A DNA stretch of 64,000 nt. Origin: an uncultured Sulfolobales archaeon (GTDB taxonomy: Archaea; Thermoproteota; Thermoprotei_A; Sulfolobales; NBVN01). Of the stretch, positions 23,855-31,102 are shown piece by piece. The DNA lies in NCBI GenBank assembly GCA_938073905.1, contig CALJEN010000010.1, forward strand, positions 33,527-97,526, read 5' to 3'. The position numbers were made by a program, and so were the translations under genes. Position 1 is the first letter of the stretch. Every line of letters begins with the position of its first letter. The notes under the pieces were generated by a model that saw only the letters and a program-made list of their open reading frames with translations, had not been told where the DNA came from and did no database searches.

Positions 23855-24560
23855 CCACGGTCTGGAAGCTTAGGTGCCTCGGGGCCTCCTGGGACGCCTC
23901 CTCCACGTCCTTGAGGGTGTCTATCGACCTCCAGTAGCACCCCCTGAACACCTTCCCGACGAGCCTGCCCTCCGCGGCGAGCCTCGGGAAAGTGTCCCTC
24001 TCCAAGTCCCCCCTGGGCGGCAGGTACCTGAAGACCTCCGGCCTCATGACGTAGACTCCCGCGTTTATCAGGTACTCGTGGAGCACCGGCTTCTCCCTGA
24101 AAGATGTCACCCTCCCGGACCCGTCTAGCTCGACGATCCCGTATGGAGACCTCAGGGGGACTAGAGCTATGGCCGCCACGGCCTCCGGAAATCCCTCCAG
24201 GTACTCCGCGAGCTCCCCCACGGGTATGTTCGTCACCACGTCCCCGTTCACGGCCACGAAGGTCTCCGCGCCGATGAGGCTCTCGGCGTTCTTTATCGCA
24301 CCGCCCGTCCCAAGAGGCTCGTCCTCGACCACGTAGGCCACCCGGACGCCGAACCTGGAGCCGGAGCCCAGGAACTCTATCAGCTTCTCCTTGTGGTAGC
24401 CTGCGAGGACGACGAAGCTGTCGACCCCGCAGCTCTTCAGCCACTCGATCTGCCACTCGATTATGGGTCTCCCGGAGACCTCCACCATCGGCTTGGGCCT
24501 GTCGTCGGTCAGGGGCCTGAGCCTCTTCCCGAACCCCCCGGCGATGATGGCGGCCTTCAC
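23814..24560 (-). CDS. Sugar-phosphate nucleotidyltransferase (mannose/glucose-1-phosphate type)
   Basis: About 248 residues. The opening AAIIAGGFGKRLRPLTDDRPKPMVEVSGRPII is the signature of NTP-transferases that make NDP-sugars (GDP-mannose, UDP- or dTDP-glucose). GDVVTN supplies the metal-binding aspartate; EKP in FREKPVL and the N-A-G-V-Y strand follow. There is no left-handed helix acyltransferase domain. Activated sugars would serve N-glycosylation of the surface proteins in this window, although the exact sugar is unknown. GTG 24560 is the start; the frame extends further upstream, but without the family pattern. Confidence 0.85.
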   Translation of the reverse strand: MKAAIIAGGFGKRLRPLTDDRPKPMVEVSGRPIIEWQIEWLKSCGVDSFVVLAGYHKEKLIEFLGSGSRFGVRVAYVVEDEPLGTGGAIKNAESLIGAETFVAVNGDVVTNIPVGELAEYLEGFPEAVAAIALVPLRSPYGIVELDGSGRVTSFREKPVLHEYLINAGVYVMRPEVFRYLPPRGDLERDTFPRLAAEGRLVGKVFRGCYWRSIDTLKDVEEASQEAPRHLSFQTVVTRAPRGTGEAPS

Positions 24561-24611
24561 GCCGCTCCCAAGAGGACTAGTGCGCGGGCCAAAAAATCCC
24601 GAGAGTGCTCG

Positions 24612-24621
24612 GCTATTTAAG
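24612..24621 (+). promoter_or_regulatory. TATA box of the SpoIIM-like gene
   Basis: GCTATTTAAG, 27-36 bases before GTG 24648. Confidence 0.55.
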
Positions 24622-24647
24622 CTCCGAGCGCGAGGCTGCGGAGGGCC

Positions 24648-25208
24648 GTGAAGGCGCTGGACGTCGCGTCGCTGGTGCTGGCCGTCTCGGTGTTTCTCGC
24701 GGCCGTCTCGGTGGGGTTGGTCTACCCCCTGCCCGTCGAGAGCATAGAGGAGCAGGTCTCTACCGTGGTAGGACCCGTCGCGAGGACTAGAGACCCCGCC
24801 GGTCTGGTGACCGGTCTGCTCAGCGTGATACTCTACAACAACGTCGGGGTCGCGGTCAGGTGCGTGACCCTGGGCTTTACTCTGGCCTTCCCCCTCTACG
24901 TGCTCTACGCCAACGGCTACATGCTTGGATCCGTCGTGAGCCACGTGGGCTACGGCTCGCTGGCCCTTCTGCCCCACGGGATCTTCGAGCTCCCTGCGAT
25001 CGTCTACTCGAGCTACCTCGGGGTCAAGACCGGGGCGCTGACCCTGGCCTCGCTCGCCCTGAGGCTCTCGGGGAAGAGGTCTCCCCGCTCGGTCCTCCGG
25101 GAGTACGGGGAGGCGCTGCGCAAGCTCGCCCTCGTCCTCCTCTTCCTGACGGTAGCCGCCCTCATAGAGGTCTTCGTATCGCTGCCGCTAGGTCATATGC
25201 TGAGGTGA
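24648..25208 (+). CDS. SpoIIM/DUF95-family integral membrane protein
   Basis: 186 residues with five or so membrane segments. The family marker LLPHGIFELPAIVYSSYLGV (about residues 108-127) is intact, as is YNNVGVAVRCVTLGFT. In spore formers SpoIIM acts with a peptidoglycan hydrolase; archaeal homologues lack that context and their role is unknown. The stop TGA overlaps the GTG start of the next gene (GTGA), which indicates translational coupling. Confidence 0.85.
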   Translation: MKALDVASLVLAVSVFLAAVSVGLVYPLPVESIEEQVSTVVGPVARTRDPAGLVTGLLSVILYNNVGVAVRCVTLGFTLAFPLYVLYANGYMLGSVVSHVGYGSLALLPHGIFELPAIVYSSYLGVKTGALTLASLALRLSGKRSPRSVLREYGEALRKLALVLLFLTVAALIEVFVSLPLGHMLR

Positions 25209-25624
25209 CGGGGGTGCCCGGCTGTCCCGAGGCGGCCGAGAGGCTCCTCGCGGCGCTCGAGCACTACTTCAGGAGGAGGGGTCCCATGGTAGCGGCCTAC
25301 CTCGGGATCACCGGGCAGCCGGACGTGAAGGTCGCCCTACGAGCTATACACCTCCACTACGAGGGGACGACCGAGCTCCCGCGACTCGAAGACGCCCTCG
25401 GAGTCCTCGGCGGGGAGAGGCTCTTCGAGTACCTGGAGGAGAAGCTCGGGTGGAGGCTGGTAGTCGTGGACGGAGAGGAGCACCTCTCGATACCCTCCGA
25501 CCAGTACCTGAGCCATGTCGGCTCTCCCGGGGAGAAGCTCGGGGAGCTGCTGGCAGAGTACTGCCGCTCGGCGCCCGGAATCCCTCCGGCCGGGGGCTCC
25601 GCGGACTCCGCCGGCACTTTATAA
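25205..25624 (+). CDS. Hypothetical protein coupled to the SpoIIM gene
   Basis: About 139 residues, from a GTG that overlaps the previous stop. It is soluble, helical at first (PEAAERLLAALEHYFRRRGPMVAAYLGI), and contains LRAIHLHYEGTTELPRLEDALGVLGG and DGEEHLSIPSD. No family recognised. The tail is rich in Gly, Pro and Ala. Its stop codon overlaps a TATA box that appears to serve a small RNA. Confidence 0.55.
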   Translation: MTGVPGCPEAAERLLAALEHYFRRRGPMVAAYLGITGQPDVKVALRAIHLHYEGTTELPRLEDALGVLGGERLFEYLEEKLGWRLVVVDGEEHLSIPSDQYLSHVGSPGEKLGELLAEYCRSAPGIPPAGGSADSAGTL

Positions 25625-25626
25625 GC
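25617..25626 (+). promoter_or_regulatory. TATA box with no protein gene downstream
   Basis: CTTTATAAGC overlaps the stop of the preceding gene. The next plus-strand gene is almost 1 kb away, so it probably drives the C/D-like RNA at 25661. Confidence 0.55.
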
Positions 25627-25660
25627 TCTGCTCCTCCTGCAAGCTCGGTCTGCGGCTCGG

Positions 25661-25713
25661 GGATGAGGAGAGTCATGCCCTCTGAGCCGTGATGCGGTTT
25701 GGGGTAGCCGACC
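25661..25713 (+). ncRNA. Candidate C/D box guide RNA
   Basis: Boxes in order: C ATGAGGA (25663-25669), 12-base guide, D' CTGA (25682-25685), 3-base spacer, C' GTGATGC (25689-25695), 12-base guide, D CCGA (25708-25711). The geometry is exactly that of archaeal C/D methylation guides, and a TATA box lies about 40 bases before the C box. C and D each differ from consensus by one base, which lowers confidence. The target is not assigned. Confidence 0.45.
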
Positions 25714-26474
25714 TACAGCACTAGGCTCAGACGCATGTACTTCTCCGCGGCGTAGGAGTGTGGGTGGAGCCTCCTCGCCTCCCTCTCCAAGACGCTCCTG
25801 TCCCTGTACCTGGACGAGATGTGGAAGAGGAAGAGCAGCCTGCTTCCGACGGAGGAGGCGAAGGATGCTGCCTCGAGAGCTGTCGAGTGCCTGAACTCCA
25901 CGGCCCTCTCGAAGTCTGTCCACGAGAACGTAGAGTCGTGGACTAGGACGTGGCACCGGAACCCGAACCCCTCTGGGTTCAGGGGCCTCGTATCGGTCAG
26001 GTAGCAGACGTTGGTGTCCCCGCCTAGGCCGATAGCGTAGCCGAGGGTCTCCACGGTGTGGTCCAGCGGGACCGTGCTCACCGCGGCACCGCGAAGCCTG
26101 AGCTCCTCGGATCCCCGAACCTCGTGGACTTCTAGGGAGTCCCCCGGATCGAAGTGCAGGGAGCTGAAGCTCTCGAAGAGGTACCTCCTGAGCCCCGGAG
26201 GCCCGACGACCGAGAGCGGCGGTGCCGGCCTGAAGAGCAGAGACCTCGTCTGCACGAGGGGGACTAGCCCCAGGACGTGGTCTCCATGGAGGTGCGTCAC
26301 CAGGACGGCCGCCACCCTGCTGAGCCCGAGCCCGGAGCCGACCAGCTTGTGCTGGACTCCCTCTCCGGAGTCTAGGAGCAGCAGGGTGGAGCCCGTCTTG
26401 AGGGCGACGGCTGGCATGTCGTCGGAACCGGCGTCCGGGGCACCGGTGCCGAGGAAGAGTAGGGAGGTCCTCAC
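25713..26474 (-). CDS. rnz: Ribonuclease Z (tRNA 3'-processing endonuclease)
   Basis: A 253-residue short-form tRNase Z of the metallo-beta-lactamase fold, which cuts tRNA precursors 3' of the discriminator. Motifs: FLGTGAPDAG, the zinc motif THLHGDH, PLDHTVETLGY, VHDSTF, and the final LFHISSRY. The long exosite arm is short here. Since the tRNA-Val in this window encodes CC but not A, 3' cutting followed by CCA addition is needed. GTG or ATG start near 26474; no clear TATA before it. Confidence 0.93.
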   Translation of the reverse strand: MRTSLLFLGTGAPDAGSDDMPAVALKTGSTLLLLDSGEGVQHKLVGSGLGLSRVAAVLVTHLHGDHVLGLVPLVQTRSLLFRPAPPLSVVGPPGLRRYLFESFSSLHFDPGDSLEVHEVRGSEELRLRGAAVSTVPLDHTVETLGYAIGLGGDTNVCYLTDTRPLNPEGFGFRCHVLVHDSTFSWTDFERAVEFRHSTALEAASFASSVGSRLLFLFHISSRYRDRSVLEREARRLHPHSYAAEKYMRLSLVL

Positions 26475-26557
26475 TCGCGCTCCCCACTATCTCCGCTACC
26501 GCTACTAATCTGGGCCCCCAGTCACCGGGATGTCTCTCGAGGGCTACTCGCGGGGCG

Positions 26558-26568
26558 GATTATATTGC
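26558..26568 (+). promoter_or_regulatory. TATA box of the aIF2 beta operon
   Basis: GATTATATTGC, 26-36 bases before GTG 26594. Confidence 0.6.
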
Positions 26569-26593
26569 CTCTGCTGCGAATAGTCGGGGGTGA

Positions 26594-27028
26594 GTGAGGG
26601 TGCCGGGCGAGGTGCTGAGCCTCGGCTACGACGAGTTGCTCGATAGGCTGTACTCCAGGATGCCGACTAAGGGAGTCGAAGCACGGATCGAGATACCGCC
26701 GCTCGAGGTCGAGACCGCGGGGAACCACACGAAGATCAAGAACTTCAAGCTGGTGTGCGAGATCATAGGCAGAGACCCCAGGCTCGTCCTGAGGTACCTG
26801 CTGAAGAGCATGGGAGCCAAGGGAAGCCTCGACAGCGACGGGAACGCTGTCATACACCAGAACGTCAGCAGGGCCTCCCTCAACAAGCTGTTCGAGAAGT
26901 TCGTCGAGATGTACGTCAGGTGCCCCACGTGCCATTCCTACCAGAGCGAGCTCATCAGGAGGGGGAGGATATGGGTCTTGAAGTGTCTGGGCTGCGGGGC
27001 CGAGACGACGGTGAGGCCCGCGTGGTAG
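26594..27028 (+). CDS. Translation initiation factor aIF2 subunit beta
   Basis: 144 residues. aIF2 delivers initiator Met-tRNA to the small subunit; beta supports tRNA binding. The core GNHTKIKNFKLVCEIIGRDPRLVLRYLLKSMGAKGS is highly conserved, and the C-terminal zinc ribbon CPTCHSYQSELIRRGRIWVLKCLGCGAE has both CxxC knuckles. The gene leads a compact run with DUF424 and NMD3, a recurring archaeal translation cluster. Confidence 0.95.
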   Translation: MRVPGEVLSLGYDELLDRLYSRMPTKGVEARIEIPPLEVETAGNHTKIKNFKLVCEIIGRDPRLVLRYLLKSMGAKGSLDSDGNAVIHQNVSRASLNKLFEKFVEMYVRCPTCHSYQSELIRRGRIWVLKCLGCGAETTVRPAW

Positions 27029-27050
27029 CGCGTCTCTCGCAGGTCTGCTC

Positions 27051-27392
27051 GTGATGGAGGAAGGAGGGTCGGCGGAGCGCGGAGCGTCCGTGTACGTGAA
27101 GGTCGTCGAGGTGAGCGAGGGAGGAGTCGTCAGGAGGGTCGCGGGGGTCTGCGATGGGGAGCTCCTAGGCAAGGTGTTCCGCGAGGGGGACTTGGTCCTC
27201 GAGGTGAACGAGGAGTTCTTCGGGGGGCACCTCGTCGAGCTCGACGAGGCCGTGGCCATAGTGGAATCCTCGGACAACGTCATGGCGGTGGGAGAGGTCG
27301 TGGTGAGGAGGCTAGTAGAGGCGGGGCTCGTCCACCCGCTCTCGGTCAGCAGGATAGCCGGAGTACCCTACGCACTCATACTTAGGTACTAG
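27051..27392 (+). CDS. DUF424 family protein
   Basis: 113 residues with the DUF424 core ELLGKVFREGDLVLEVNEEFFGGHLVELDEAVAIVESSDNVMAVGEVVV. The family is confined to archaea and usually sits beside aIF2 beta and NMD3, as here, which suggests a ribosome or translation role; none is established. It starts at GTG 27051 (or the next codon ATG) and ends two bases before nmd3. Confidence 0.8.
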   Translation: MMEEGGSAERGASVYVKVVEVSEGGVVRRVAGVCDGELLGKVFREGDLVLEVNEEFFGGHLVELDEAVAIVESSDNVMAVGEVVVRRLVEAGLVHPLSVSRIAGVPYALILRY

Positions 27393-27394
27393 CC

Positions 27395-28255
27395 TTGGGC
27401 AGGTTCTGCGCTAGGTGCGGTCGCGGGGAGGCTCCGGGCAGTCCTCTGGTAGGTGGGCTCTGCCCCGAGTGCTTCGTGAGCACCAGGAGGCTAGTGGAGG
27501 TGCCCGAGAGGATCGAGGTGGTCAGGTGCCGCGTCTGCGGTGCTGTGAGGACGCGCGGGGGCAGGTTCTCCCGCATCGACGCGGAGGACTACGTGCGGGG
27601 AATAGTCGAGGAGTGCGTCGCTAAGGGCAGGCTAGCGGAGGGCGTCGAGCGGGCTACTGTGAGCGGAATCGAGCTGCGGGAGGAGGAGGCCCTGGTCGGG
27701 GTCGTCGGGGAGGCAGCCGGGACCGTCCTCCGCCAGAACCTGAGGGTGCGGTTGACCGTCGAGGAGACCACTTGTCCCGAGTGCTTCATGCGCAAGGCGG
27801 GGAGCTTCGGGGCCCTGGTGCAGCTGAGGCCCGGCAACCCGAGGGCAGCGCGGCTCGTCTCGAGGATAGCCGGAGAGCTCGAGGGCCAGCCGGGAGTCGT
27901 AGAGATCAAGAGGGAGGGGGACGGCGTAGACGTGTACGTGGTGGAGAAGTCCGCGGCTGCGCGGATCGTCGGGAGACTGAAGGCTAGCTACGTCACCAGG
28001 GTCGTGTCCACGTGGGAGGGGTTCAAGTACGCTCAGAGGAGGCCCAGAGCCGTCTTCTCGGTCAGGGTCTACGCTGTAGAGAGGGGGGACGCGGTCGAGC
28101 TGCCGGGGGGCATCTACGAGGTGGTCGAGGTCAGCCCGCGCGCGGTAGTCCTCCGCAACCCGGGAACCGGCGACGTCTTCAGCCTCGACCTCGGCAGCTT
28201 CTGGAGGCGCAGTCCTACCATCCGCGAGAGAGCCCGAGGCTCGGCCCAGCCGTAG
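27395..28255 (+). CDS. NMD3-like ribosome export/assembly factor
   Basis: 286 residues, TTG start. The N-terminal NMD3 zinc domain shows FCARCGRG, GLCPECF, VVRCRVCGAVRT and TTCPECFMRKAGSFGA. The remainder is alpha/beta (LVSRIAGELEGQPGVVEIKREGDGVDVYV). Eukaryotic NMD3 covers the 60S subunit tRNA exit region; archaeal forms lack the export tail and are expected to act in large-subunit maturation. A diverged copy of the 79-bp element begins one base after the stop. Confidence 0.85.
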   Translation: MGRFCARCGRGEAPGSPLVGGLCPECFVSTRRLVEVPERIEVVRCRVCGAVRTRGGRFSRIDAEDYVRGIVEECVAKGRLAEGVERATVSGIELREEEALVGVVGEAAGTVLRQNLRVRLTVEETTCPECFMRKAGSFGALVQLRPGNPRAARLVSRIAGELEGQPGVVEIKREGDGVDVYVVEKSAAARIVGRLKASYVTRVVSTWEGFKYAQRRPRAVFSVRVYAVERGDAVELPGGIYEVVEVSPRAVVLRNPGTGDVFSLDLGSFWRRSPTIRERARGSAQP

Positions 28256-28327
28256 CCGTTGTCGCGTAGCTACCACTTGGCAGTTGCGCGTTCCACCCCC
28301 CGGCCCTGGAGGCCTCGGTGGCCTCCG
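28256..28327 (-). repeat. Most diverged copy of the 79-bp dispersed element, after nmd3
   Basis: On the minus strand it keeps GGAACGCG and GTAGCTACGCGACAACGG in the same order as the exact repeats. CGCGTAGCT (28263-28271) and AGTTGCGCG (28282-28290) pair over nine positions as plus-strand RNA with two G-U pairs. A second hairpin, GGAGGCC---GGCCTCC, lies at 28308-28326. There is no TATA-like loop here. Confidence 0.6.
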
Positions 28328-28430
28328 GGGACGACGGCAGGGCCCCGCGTCCCGGGCTCTCCTCCGTGCGCTCGTTTGGTGTCATTCTCTTCACCACACT
28401 CCGGGCACGCCGGCGGCCCCTCCACAAGGA

Positions 28431-28440
28431 GCATATAAGG
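28431..28440 (+). promoter_or_regulatory. Strong TATA box far upstream of the aIF1A gene
   Basis: GCATATAAGG predicts a start near 28460, about 100 bases before ATG 28563, an unusually long leader here. The leader can fold: GCGG---CCGC with an inner CTCCCG/CGGGG (28474-28500), and GAGC---GCTC (28523-28542). From 28328 to 28430 I see nothing else. Confidence 0.5.
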
Positions 28441-28562
28441 TCGGTCATCTAGGAGCTGCTGCCCTATCCTCCGAGCGGCTCCCGGTCTCGGGGAAACCGC
28501 AGCGCACGAGTCCCAAGCTTCTGAGCGGAGCGCGTGCGGCTCCCAGGGCTCGAATAATTATT

Positions 28563-28913
28563 ATGGCGCGGGGCGTACCTCTAGTGGTGGAGAAGCTGGG
28601 CCAGTCGAAGCCGAGGGACGTGCCTGTACCGGAGAGCAGGACGCAGGTCATCTGCGTAGTCAGCCAGCTCGTCGGTGCGAACTACGTCAAAGTGGTCTGC
28701 GCCGACGAGCAGACGAGGATCGCCAGGATACCCGGGAAGCTCAGGAAGAGAGTGTGGGTATCTCCGCTCGACGTGGTCCTGGTCGAGCTCTGGGCCGAGA
28801 TAAGCGACAGGGGCGACATACTCTACAAGTACTCCAAGGACGAGAGGAAGAAGCTCGTGGAGTACGGATACCTCGACCCCAAGCTCATAGAGTATGCCTC
28901 CGGTGCCTCGTAG
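28563..28913 (+). CDS. Translation initiation factor aIF1A
   Basis: An S1/OB-fold initiation factor of 116 residues that binds the ribosomal A site and, with aIF1, opens the small subunit. Seen: TQVICVVSQLVGANYVKVVCADEQTRIARIPGKLRKRVWVSPLDVVLVELW, the entire OB core, and the usual KGDILYKY-like strand DRGDILYKYSKDE. ATG 28563 gives the standard length; the open frame runs much further upstream without family similarity. The stop overlaps the rio1 start. Confidence 0.93.
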   Translation: MARGVPLVVEKLGQSKPRDVPVPESRTQVICVVSQLVGANYVKVVCADEQTRIARIPGKLRKRVWVSPLDVVLVELWAEISDRGDILYKYSKDERKKLVEYGYLDPKLIEYASGAS

Positions 28914-29698
28914 TGAGCAGAGATGTCGAAAGGTTCCTCGACGAGTACTACAGGCTCACCTCGAGGGAGCCCCGCAGGGCAGATAAAGACCTCTTCGAGA
29001 CCGTCGAGGAGGTATTCGACGCGGCCACGCTGAGGGCCCTCCTGGAGCTCGTCCGCAGGAGGGTGGTCTACGAGGTAAAGGGGGTCGTGAGCGCCGGGAA
29101 GGAGGCTAGGGTGTACTGGGGCAAGGACTTCGGTAGGAGGGACATAGCTCTGAAGATCTTCCTGACCTCGTCGGCGGAGTTCAGGAGGGGGATAGCCAGG
29201 TACCTGGAGGCGGACCCGAGGTTCTCCGGGAGAGTCCCGGGGTCTACGAGGAAGCTCTACTCCCTGTGGGCCAAGAAGGAGTACGGCAACTACTCGAGGA
29301 TGTACAGAGCGGGAGTATCCGTGCCTAGGCCGATAGCCGTGTACGAGAACATACTCGTAATGGACTTCGTGGGAACCGAGGGAGTCCCAGCACCGCTCCT
29401 GAAGGACCTCGACCTGGGCCCAGAGAAGCTGAAGGCTCTGTTCGAGGGCGTGGTGGAGGACCTGGGTAGGATGGTCTCGAGAGCCAGGCTAGTCCACGGA
29501 GACCTCAGCGAGTACAACATCATGGTCTGGGAGGGGAGGCACTACATAATAGACGTGAGCCAGGCGGTGACCCTAGACCACCCGAACGCGCGGGACTACC
29601 TTCTCCGAGACCTAACGAACATCGCCAGGTTCTTCAGGAAGCGGGGTCTCGACGTCCCGCCCCCCGGCGATCTCCTGAACCGGCTCTGGGGAGGCTAG
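28913..29698 (+). CDS. rio1: RIO1-type serine/threonine kinase
   Basis: 261 residues. RIO1 is an atypical kinase/ATPase of late small-subunit maturation. The P-loop equivalent is SAGKEARVYWG (60-70), which follows the RIO1 STGKEA rule rather than RIO2 GxGKES. The catalytic loop is HGDLSEYN and the metal-binding loop IIDVSQAV. GTG 28913 overlaps the aIF1A stop (TAGTG), so the two are coupled; archaeal genomes commonly place aIF1A, RIO1 and a Dim2 KH protein together, and here the KH gene is at 43728 instead. Confidence 0.93.
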   Translation: MSRDVERFLDEYYRLTSREPRRADKDLFETVEEVFDAATLRALLELVRRRVVYEVKGVVSAGKEARVYWGKDFGRRDIALKIFLTSSAEFRRGIARYLEADPRFSGRVPGSTRKLYSLWAKKEYGNYSRMYRAGVSVPRPIAVYENILVMDFVGTEGVPAPLLKDLDLGPEKLKALFEGVVEDLGRMVSRARLVHGDLSEYNIMVWEGRHYIIDVSQAVTLDHPNARDYLLRDLTNIARFFRKRGLDVPPPGDLLNRLWGG

Positions 29699-29809
29699 CC
29701 GAGACAGCGCATGGTATCCTAGCCCCAGAGCTCTCTGTTGGGGTCACCGCTCCTCCCTAGGCGGCCAGCTCTTCCGGGCCCCGAGAGGGCTTCGGAACGT
29801 GCGTAAAGT

Positions 29810-29818
29810 CCTTAAGCC
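29810..29818 (+). promoter_or_regulatory. TATA box of apgM
   Basis: CCTTAAGCC, 28-36 bases before TTG 29846. Confidence 0.45.
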
Positions 29819-29845
29819 TCGGAGCATAAACCTCGGGGACCGGAG

Positions 29846-31102
29846 TTGAGAAGGCTGAAAGTGGTACTGGTGGTCGCGGACGGCCTGGGGGATAGGCCGG
29901 TTCCTGAGCTCGGGATGAGGACACCGCTGGAGCTAGTAGACTTCAGTCCGGTGGCCGACCTGCTCTCCAGGTCTGCTCTGGGCCTCTGGGATCCCATACG
30001 GCCCGGTGTGAGGCCCGGGAGCGATACCGCGCACTTGGCTCTCTTCGGGATAGACCCTACGAACAACTACCCCGGCAGGGGGCCCTTCGAGGCCATAGGT
30101 GCCGGCGCTGTCCTGAACCCGGGAGACGTAGCGTTCCGGGGGAACTTCGCTACAGTGAGCGACGGCGCGGTGATCCTCGACAGGAGAGCGGGCAGGAGAA
30201 TACCGGAGGCGAAGGAGCTGGTCGAGTACCTGAACCGGAACGTAGGTGAGATAGAGGGGGTAAGGGTAGAGATCTACCACGCCACCGAACACAGGGTGGC
30301 CGTGGTGTTCAGGGGCCCCGGTCTGTCCGACGCGGTCAGCGACACCGATCCGCACGCCGAGGGCGTGCGAATCTCGGAGTCAAGGCCTCTGGCCGACGAC
30401 GAGGCCGCGCGCAAGACCGCCAGGCTCGTGAACTCCTTCACCGAGAGGGTCACTAGGCTCCTGGGTGAGTGTCCCCTGAACTCCAGGAGAGTGGAGAGGG
30501 GTGAGCCACCCGCCAACGCTATACTGCTCAGAGGAGCCGGCAAGATGGTGAAGTACCCGAGGTTCTCCGAGAGGGGAGAGCTAAGCGTGGAGAGAGCGGC
30601 GGCGGTCTCGGCAACGGCTCTGGTGAAGGGGGTCTGCGCACTCCTGGGCTTCGAGGTCCTGACCCCCGAGGGAGCCACCGGAGGGGTGGACAGCGACCTG
30701 ATGTCCAAGGCTCGCGCGGCCGTGGAGCTCTACAGGAGGGACTACGACCTCGTCTACGTCCACATCAAGGGCACCGACGCGGCCTCCCACGACGGAAAGC
30801 CGCACGCTAAGGTAGAGATGATCGAGAGGACTCTGAGGGCCCTGTCGCACATAGTCGACAACGTAGACCTGGGGGAGGTCGTGGTGGCGTTCCTGGGAGA
30901 CCACGCGACCCCGGTGACCGTGAGGGACCACACCTCGGACCCCGTGCCGGTGATGGTCTACGCTCCCGGGATCCTCACCGACGGCTCCTCCAGACTCACC
31001 GAGAGGGATGCCAGGAAAGGATCGCTCGGGAGGCTGAGGAACGTAGAGCTCTTCGGGACTCTGATGGACTACGCCGGGAGGGTCGAGAAGTTCGGTGCCT
31101 GA
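29846..31102 (+). CDS. apgM: 2,3-bisphosphoglycerate-independent phosphoglycerate mutase, archaeal type
   Basis: 418 residues of the alkaline-phosphatase superfamily; interconverts 3- and 2-phosphoglycerate in glycolysis/gluconeogenesis. Features: VVADGLGDRP with the first metal Asp, the nucleophile loop RPGSDTAHLALFGIDP, GRGPFEAIGAG, and the C-terminal metal sites VHIKGTDAASHDG and FLGDHATPVTVRDHTSDPVPVMVYAP. TTG start. It overlaps tmcA by 8 bases. Confidence 0.93.
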   Translation: MRRLKVVLVVADGLGDRPVPELGMRTPLELVDFSPVADLLSRSALGLWDPIRPGVRPGSDTAHLALFGIDPTNNYPGRGPFEAIGAGAVLNPGDVAFRGNFATVSDGAVILDRRAGRRIPEAKELVEYLNRNVGEIEGVRVEIYHATEHRVAVVFRGPGLSDAVSDTDPHAEGVRISESRPLADDEAARKTARLVNSFTERVTRLLGECPLNSRRVERGEPPANAILLRGAGKMVKYPRFSERGELSVERAAAVSATALVKGVCALLGFEVLTPEGATGGVDSDLMSKARAAVELYRRDYDLVYVHIKGTDAASHDGKPHAKVEMIERTLRALSHIVDNVDLGEVVVAFLGDHATPVTVRDHTSDPVPVMVYAPGILTDGSSRLTERDARKGSLGRLRNVELFGTLMDYAGRVEKFGA

